Positions 14,710 through 18,909 of a stretch of 18,909 bases of DNA are shown one piece after another (positions within the stretch are counted from its first letter, which is position 1; each line of letters opens with the position of its first letter). Location of the stretch: the NCBI GenBank assembly GCA_019312705.1, contig JAFDCW010000010.1, positions 1 through 18,909 of the forward strand, read 5' to 3'. Under the pieces are notes generated by a model. That model saw only the letters and a list, made by a program, of their open reading frames with translations, searched no databases and was not told the DNA's origin. The DNA comes from Deltaproteobacteria bacterium (GTDB lineage: Bacteria > Myxococcota > Polyangia > Polyangiales > B10-G4). Position numbers and translations under genes: made by a program.

Positions 14710-15822
14710 ATGAACCTCCCAGACCCCGAAAAGAAGCGACGCCAGGTAGGCCTCGTGCTCTTCATCATCGGTCTGGTCATCGGCGGAGGCCTGCTCTTCC
14801 TCGTCTTCCTCGTCCCGCCCCTCTTCGCCCCGAACCCCATCGGCGCGTACGGAGCCATGCTCCTCGGCGCGGTCCTCGCGTTCCCGGCGGCCCTCGTCTA
14901 TCTCACGGTCCCCCGCATCCTCGACCGCTACGACCCGGAGCCCTGGTACGCGCTGCTCGGCGCCCTCGCCTGGGGCGGCATCGCCGCCTGTGGGTTCTCC
15001 GCGGTCATCAATTCCTTCGTCATGCTCGGCGCGACCGCAGTGGCCGGGCCGCGGTTCGGCGGGCTCATCAGCGCGGTGATCAGCGCGCCCTTCGTCGAAG
15101 AGTTTTTCAAGGGCCTCGGGGTCTGGGGCGTCGCCTTCTTCTTGAAGCGCGAGTTCGACGGCATCGTCGACGGGATCATCTACGCGACCTTCACCGCCAT
15201 CGGCTTCGCCACCGTCGAAAACGTCATCTATTACTCCGAGGCGACCTCCCAGGGCCTCGACGTGCTCGCGATGACGGTGGGCCTCCGGGGGTTCTTGAGC
15301 CCCTGGGCCCACCCGGTCTACACCTCCATGTTCGGCTTCGCCCTCGGTCTCTCCCGAGAAACGAAATCCGACGCGGTGAAGTACCTGGCCCCCTTCGGCG
15401 GCTACGCCGCGGCCGTCTTCCTGCATATGGTCTGGAACGGCTCGGCGAGCGTCGCCGAGGGCATCCCCTTCTTGCTGCTCTTCCCGCTCTGGCTACTTTT
15501 CGTCGTGGGGTTCCTAGTCATGATCGTGGTGCTGGTCCGCCGCCGCGGATCGATCATCCGAGCCAACCTCGTCGACGAGGTAGCCCTCGGCACGATCGAT
15601 CGCGGCGAACTCGAGCTGGTGTGCTCTGCCTTCGGCGTGATGAAGGCCAGGCGGGCTCACGGCGCCCTCGGGGTCGAATTCGTGCGAGCGACGGCGCGCC
15701 TGGCGCTCTCGAAGTGGCACACCGCCCGGGCGATGGAATCCCAGAACGCGACTGTGTCGATGGGCTTCATCGTCCCCCTGCGAAAGAAGATCGTGGCCCT
15801 GCGGAAGCAGTTGGTGGCCTGA
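14710..15822 (+). CDS. PrsW-type intramembrane metalloprotease
   Basis: A 370-residue multi-pass membrane protein. Hydrophobic segments begin at about residue 15 (LVLFIIGLVIGGGLLFLVFL) and continue to about residue 280. The PrsW motifs are all present: EEFFK (Glu130-Glu131...Lys134), FATVEN (Glu170-Asn171), HPVY (His201) and LHMVWN (His239). These are the residues used by PrsW/CAAX-type membrane proteases, so it should be active. About 90 soluble residues follow the last membrane segment (RRRGSIIRANLVDEV...), a cytoplasmic tail not needed in minimal PrsW. B. subtilis PrsW makes the first cut in the anti-sigma factor RsiW. Here the stop is one base from the start of a sigma-like gene, which supports a role in sigma control. 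The ATG at 14710 follows the S16 gene by 20 bases; no strong ribosome site is seen. Confidence 0.9.
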   Translation: MNLPDPEKKRRQVGLVLFIIGLVIGGGLLFLVFLVPPLFAPNPIGAYGAMLLGAVLAFPAALVYLTVPRILDRYDPEPWYALLGALAWGGIAACGFSAVINSFVMLGATAVAGPRFGGLISAVISAPFVEEFFKGLGVWGVAFFLKREFDGIVDGIIYATFTAIGFATVENVIYYSEATSQGLDVLAMTVGLRGFLSPWAHPVYTSMFGFALGLSRETKSDAVKYLAPFGGYAAAVFLHMVWNGSASVAEGIPFLLLFPLWLLFVVGFLVMIVVLVRRRGSIIRANLVDEVALGTIDRGELELVCSAFGVMKARRAHGALGVEFVRATARLALSKWHTARAMESQNATVSMGFIVPLRKKIVALRKQLVA

Positions 15823-15823
15823 G

Positions 15824-16618
15824 ATGGCGCTGCTCGAAACCCTCAGCGCCCTCCGAGATGCTGACGACCCCGCAAGCCCGCGCCTCGGGTGGGCCTGGCG
15901 CAGCCTCTCGGACCACCTCGACCGCCGGTACCGGCTCGATCACCGGGTCCACGATGACGTACGCCAGCGCACGCTGCTCAAGGTGATGGGCGCCGTGCAA
16001 GCCATGGAGGCCGATACCGAGGGGCGCGCCGAAGCGTGGCTTCGGCAGGTGCACAAGAGCGCCCACATGGACCACCACCGGAGCCGAGGCGGCCAGCTGA
16101 TGGACAAGGCTCTCCGGGCCACGCCCAAGGACGACTCGGCGACCTGGCTCGAGCGCGTCGGTCCCCGAACCGAAGCCCAAGACGCCCGCCCCGAGGACGA
16201 AGGCGCGGCGATCGACGCGGCCTTAGACGCAGTCCTCGACCGGGCCGCGGCCTTCGTCGGCGAGGCCATCGCCCAGCCCAAGAAGCGAAACGCGAGCCTG
16301 CTCCGGGCCCAGGTGGCGCTGATGGCGAACGTGCGCGGGATGGATACCCCCGCGATCATCGCCGCCCTCGACCGAGACCCGCCGCCGTCAAAGGCCGCCG
16401 TCTACAAGTGGGTGGAGCGGGGCCGAGAGCAGGTGCTCCTGCCGGCCCTCGAGGCGTGGGATCACCCGATTGCGGCAACCCTGAGCGTGCATCTCCAAGG
16501 CTGTCGCCGGGGCGACGCCGGCAAGACGCGGCCCAATCGGCAGAAGCCGGCGAAGAATGTCAGTCCCGCGGGCGCTGGGCCGTCCAACCGAAGTTGGGGA
16601 AATAGAAAGAAACCATGA
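15824..16618 (+). CDS. diverged sigma-70/ECF-like RNA polymerase sigma factor
   Basis: A 264-residue cytoplasmic protein. Residues about 30-87 look like sigma region 2: HDDVRQRTLLKVMGAV corresponds to the usual DDVVQETFLRV (core binding), and AWLRQVHKSAHMDHHRS corresponds to AWLRRIARNxALDHLRR (-10 recognition). A linker rich in acidic residues follows. Residues about 157-213 (LLRAQVALMANVRGMDTPAIIAALDRD...KAAVYKWVERGREQVL) could be a region 4 helix-turn-helix, but it lacks the common LGxSxGTVxSRL signature. The last about 40 residues are basic (TRPNRQKPAKN...NRKKP), unusual for the family. The ATG starts one base after the PrsW-like stop, and the stop overlaps the next start (ATGA), so all are translationally coupled. 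Identification is probable, not certain; a DNA-binding regulator of another kind is the alternative. Confidence 0.6.
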   Translation: MALLETLSALRDADDPASPRLGWAWRSLSDHLDRRYRLDHRVHDDVRQRTLLKVMGAVQAMEADTEGRAEAWLRQVHKSAHMDHHRSRGGQLMDKALRATPKDDSATWLERVGPRTEAQDARPEDEGAAIDAALDAVLDRAAAFVGEAIAQPKKRNASLLRAQVALMANVRGMDTPAIIAALDRDPPPSKAAVYKWVERGREQVLLPALEAWDHPIAATLSVHLQGCRRGDAGKTRPNRQKPAKNVSPAGAGPSNRSWGNRKKP

Positions 16619-17445
16619 CCGAGCCCTTCGCCCTTCTCTTCGCCTGGTTCGACAAGATCAGCGGCAGCGCCGTCGGAGCCAGCGGTAGCGCCGTTGGAGC
16701 TAGCGGCCGCGCCCTCGAGGCGGGGGCGGGCCCCGACGCCGTCCTCGAAGCGCTCGCCGGGGCGGTCGGCCTGGCCGTCCTCGGTGGCCTCGACGAGGTT
16801 GCCGACGATCGCCGCCGCGCGCTCATGAAGGCGGGCCGTCGCGCGTTGCTCGCGGGGGGGGCGGGCGGGGCGGACGAGAGCGCAGACGACGCGGAGGATC
16901 GCCGGTGGGCGACCGAGCTCGCTCGGGCCGGCCTCGAAGCTCTGGGCGGCGCAGCCCCGGATGCCCTCGGCGGCCCCGCCGACCCGTTGCATGCCCCCGA
17001 CGGCCGCCTCAGCGCGGCAACCCTCGGCAACCTCGACGGCTTTGCGCTGGCTTCTCTCGCGCTGCACGTCGCCCACTGCACGCCATGCCGTCGCCGGGCC
17101 GCGGTGCTACGCATGGCGAGCGCCCCCGCCGCGGCGCCTCTCCGCGTCGCCGCGGCCTCCGCCGTCGCCATGCGCCAGCCCGACACCGGACGGCTCATCG
17201 CGACCTTCGAGGCCCCGGCGGCGGAGCTGGTGCTCTTCGACGACGACGGGGTGCGTATGCTCGCGGTCTACGCCGAGGCGTCGGCGCCGGTGCGCTTGCT
17301 CGGCGACGGCCTCGAGACCGCGGAGATGCTCGCCGGCTATTGGCTCGGCAGCCTCGCGCGGGACCGCACGCGAGTCGTCGGCACGTTGCACGTGGGTGAC
17401 GCGGCGTATGAGGTGCACGTCGACCTAGAGGCCCTGGCCGACTGA
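16615..17445 (+). CDS. anti-sigma-factor-like protein with HX3CX2C zinc motif
   Basis: A 276-residue protein with no signal peptide or clear membrane segment. Residues about 137-165 (DGFALASLALHVAHCTPCRRRA) resemble the zinc-binding anti-sigma (ZAS) fold: His151, Cys155 and Cys158 form HX3CX2C before a basic turn, as in RsrA/ChrR-type proteins. Residues 16-36 are a Ser/Ala/Gly low-complexity repeat, and 50-135 are Ala-rich helices. The C-terminal about 90 residues (ATFEAPAAELVLFDDDGVRMLAVY..., GDAAYEVHVDLEALAD) look like a beta domain that might sense a signal or bind a ligand. The ATG overlaps the sigma-like stop by 4 bases (ATGA), typical of sigma/anti-sigma pairs. Zinc release by oxidation would be a classic way to free the sigma factor, but this is inferred. 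Confidence 0.6.
   Translation: MTEPFALLFAWFDKISGSAVGASGSAVGASGRALEAGAGPDAVLEALAGAVGLAVLGGLDEVADDRRRALMKAGRRALLAGGAGGADESADDAEDRRWATELARAGLEALGGAAPDALGGPADPLHAPDGRLSAATLGNLDGFALASLALHVAHCTPCRRRAAVLRMASAPAAAPLRVAAASAVAMRQPDTGRLIATFEAPAAELVLFDDDGVRMLAVYAEASAPVRLLGDGLETAEMLAGYWLGSLARDRTRVVGTLHVGDAAYEVHVDLEALAD
16660..16722 (+). repeat. 21-bp tandem repeat, about three copies
   Basis: Three units (16660-16680, 16681-16701, 16702-16722), each beginning AGCGG. Units 1 and 2 differ at only three positions, all silent; unit 3 is more diverged. They encode SGSAVGA, SGSAVGA and SGRALEA in the N-terminus of the anti-sigma-like protein. In-frame length makes copy-number change harmless to the reading frame. 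Confidence 0.85.
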
Positions 17446-17450
17446 GGCCA

Positions 17451-17484
17451 GGGGCCCAACGGCCCCAACGACCGGCCCCCCGGT
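17451..17484. terminator. pair of small GC hairpins between convergent genes
   Basis: GGGGCC (17451-17456) pairs with GGCCCC (17461-17466) across CAAC, and ACCGG (17471-17475) pairs with CCGGT (17480-17484) across CCCC. They fill the 62-base gap after the anti-sigma-like stop and before the radical SAM stop. Neither has a T-run, so termination is only suggested by position. Confidence 0.3.
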
Positions 17485-17507
17485 CCCAAGGGCCTTCCGA
17501 GTTGCCC

Positions 17508-18909
17508 TCAGGCTCGCGTCTCGGCGGGCTTCCTGAGAAGAGGCTCGGGGGTACCGAGCATGGTCCGGTTGAAGGCGTCTTCCCCGACCGCCTCGACGGC
17601 CGCGATCTCTTCCCGGAGCGCCGCCACATAGCTCTGCGACAGCTTCGAGTAGCTGTCGTTCATGACGGCCTGACCGATCAAAGGCGCCACGGCGCTCGGG
17701 TTCGTGACCGCCGCGCGGGCGAGGGACTTCCAGAAGAGTGTCCGGGTTTGGCGATCGACGTTCATGATCCGAGCGATCTTCGTGAACGCCACGCCGTACT
17801 GCAGGAGCTTCTCCTTGGGAGGCTGATGCTTGTACTTCGTCTGGAGCTGGCGCGTGATGAGCTTGGTTCGCTCATAGTGGACCTCGGGCCGGTAGAGTTC
17901 CTCGAGGACGTGGCAGAGGTCATTGAGGACGTCGACCCGCGGGCGGGCGGTCACGAAGTTCAGCCCGGTGGTCGCGGTGTCGGTTCGCTCGCTCTTGTTG
18001 ACGACGCCCCCTTGGAAGAGGCGCCCTTCCTTTGCGAGGCGAGCCGAGAGGCCGGTATTGGGCAGGGCGTGCAGCGGAAGCACGAGGGTCGGGAACACCC
18101 CCGTTCGCTTCACCATATCCAGCATCTTCTCGGGGGCGTCGGGCTTCTCCGCGTCGAATCCGAGGATCAACCCCGTGTTCACGATGATCCCGTAGGAGTT
18201 GACGACGCGGACGGCCTCCTCCGGCGCCATGGCGAGGTTTTGGCCCTTCTTCGTCTGTTTGAGGGCGTCTTCGTCGCCGCTCTCGATGCCCATGAAGATG
18301 TAGCGGAAGTCGTTGTCCCGCATGAGCTCGAGCAGCCGGGGCTGCCGAGCGAGGTTCATGGTGGCCTCGGTGCTGTAGCAGAACGGATAGCCGTGCTCGC
18401 GGTTCCAGACGAGCATCTTCTCGAGGACCTCTTCGGTCTTCGGGATGTCGCCGATCAGGTTGTCGTAGCCGAGGTCGATCATCCCGCGGAAGCCCAGATC
18501 GAAAAGAAGCTGGTGCTCGGCGAGGATGTCCTCGGCACTACGCGAACGGGGCTTCCTGCCGAAGATCTCGATCTGCGCACAGAACTCGCAAGCGAACGGA
18601 CAACCCCGAGTGTAGCTCATGCCCACGAACATGTAGCGGTCGAGCTCGACGAGGTCGTAGCGCGGCAGGGGGGCGTTGGAGGTATCCGCCACCTCTGGCG
18701 TTCGGTAGGTGCCTTCGGAGACGCCCGCTTCGATGTCCTCGACCAACTTGTCGATGAGCGGCTCGCACTCGCCCGCGACGACGTAGTCGGCGAGCCCTTC
18801 ATAGTCCTTCGACTGAAGCGTCGGCCCCGCGCCCCCGGCGACGGTCGCGGCGCCATGGGCGTTGGCCCGGGCAATCAACTCTCTCACTGGCCCTATCTGC
18901 GAGCCCTTG
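17508..18909 (-). CDS. B12-binding-domain radical SAM protein (N-terminus outside window)
   Basis: 466 residues are visible and the frame is open to the right edge (KGSQIGPVRELIARANAHG...), so the GTG at 18887 is not taken as the start. The first part is the end of a cobalamin-binding Rossmann domain (GAATVAGGAGPTLQSKD, VAGECEPLIDKLVED). It is followed by LPRYDLVELDRYMFVGMSYT and the radical SAM cluster motif CPFACEFC (CX3CX2C; Cys codons at 18602, 18590 and 18581), then EIFGRKPRSRS, and the SAM-barrel strands YIFMGIESGDEDALK and GLILGFDAE. The C-terminal about 140 residues fit the DUF4070 extension of this group. Such enzymes carry out radical methylation or rearrangement, often in lipid or natural-product pathways; the substrate cannot be told. 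It is convergent with the sigma/anti-sigma operon and probably unrelated to it. Confidence 0.88.
   Translation of the reverse strand, partial: KGSQIGPVRELIARANAHGAATVAGGAGPTLQSKDYEGLADYVVAGECEPLIDKLVEDIEAGVSEGTYRTPEVADTSNAPLPRYDLVELDRYMFVGMSYTRGCPFACEFCAQIEIFGRKPRSRSAEDILAEHQLLFDLGFRGMIDLGYDNLIGDIPKTEEVLEKMLVWNREHGYPFCYSTEATMNLARQPRLLELMRDNDFRYIFMGIESGDEDALKQTKKGQNLAMAPEEAVRVVNSYGIIVNTGLILGFDAEKPDAPEKMLDMVKRTGVFPTLVLPLHALPNTGLSARLAKEGRLFQGGVVNKSERTDTATTGLNFVTARPRVDVLNDLCHVLEELYRPEVHYERTKLITRQLQTKYKHQPPKEKLLQYGVAFTKIARIMNVDRQTRTLFWKSLARAAVTNPSAVAPLIGQAVMNDSYSKLSQSYVAALREEIAAVEAVGEDAFNRTMLGTPEPLLRKPAETRA

Noticed and set aside
12764..14710. 648-codon minus-strand open frame opposite the S16-TPR gene
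   Set aside because: The plus strand carries the Lon motifs and G/C-ending codon bias; the minus product is a typical shadow.
1..18909. tRNA, rRNA, CRISPR arrays, intact insertion sequences or attachment sites
   Set aside because: No cloverleaf, spaced direct repeats, rRNA-like stretch, intact transposase gene or terminal inverted repeats were recognised by eye.

Overview
This GC-rich window (my impression is close to 70% GC, with strong G/C bias at third codon positions) looks like chromosomal DNA of a myxobacterium (Myxococcota), probably a Sandaracinaceae/Polyangiales-type lineage or an uncultured relative. The evidence is several lipoproteins with low-complexity D/G/S stretches after the lipid-attachment Cys, cysteine-rich modules typical of that phylum, a lipoprotein starting its mature part with CGSKSGLL, a TPR-family C-terminus with a decayed M48-like fold, and a DUF5916 outer-membrane protein. 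No search was run; every family name is read from motifs. I see no rRNA, tRNA, CRISPR array or intact mobile element. No gap between genes exceeds about 300 bases.

Layout. (1) 1-1780, plus strand: the C-terminal end of a TPR-family protein, then a cysteine-rich lipoprotein followed by two sibling hairpins, the second an intrinsic terminator. (2) 1830-4085, plus strand: a DUF5916 protein (CBM9-like domain plus outer-membrane barrel), convergent with a minus-strand pair (5487-4103) of an unknown helical protein and a small outer-membrane-like barrel. (3) 5540-6886, plus strand, divergent from that pair: a helix-turn-helix domain fused to an EgtD-like (histidine N-methyltransferase superfamily) methyltransferase. 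(4) 12559-6906, minus strand: a tight four-gene run of a voltage-sensor K+ channel with an RCK domain, a lipoprotein built from a duplicated cysteine module, a sulfatase-fold lipoprotein with Thr at the nucleophile position, and a CGSKSGLL lipoprotein. (5) 12560-12820: a divergent control region with a perfect inverted repeat and an apparent frameshifted remnant of an Rpn/PD-(D/E)XK transposase-like gene. (6) 12821-17445, plus strand: a compact operon of a Lon-type (S16) protease domain fused to TPR-like helices, a PrsW-type intramembrane protease, a diverged sigma-70/ECF-like factor, and an anti-sigma-like protein with an HX3CX2C zinc motif. (7) 17508-18909, minus strand: a B12-binding radical SAM protein, N-terminus cut by the window edge.

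The most interesting part is region 6. PrsW is known in Bacillus as the protease that begins destruction of a membrane anti-sigma factor. Here a PrsW-like gene is one base from a sigma-like gene, which overlaps an anti-sigma-like gene by 4 bases (ATGA), and the first gene carries a Lon Ser/Lys dyad with no ATPase. Together they could be a self-contained proteolysis-controlled transcription switch, though the anti-sigma candidate has no visible membrane segment, so the order of events is unknown.
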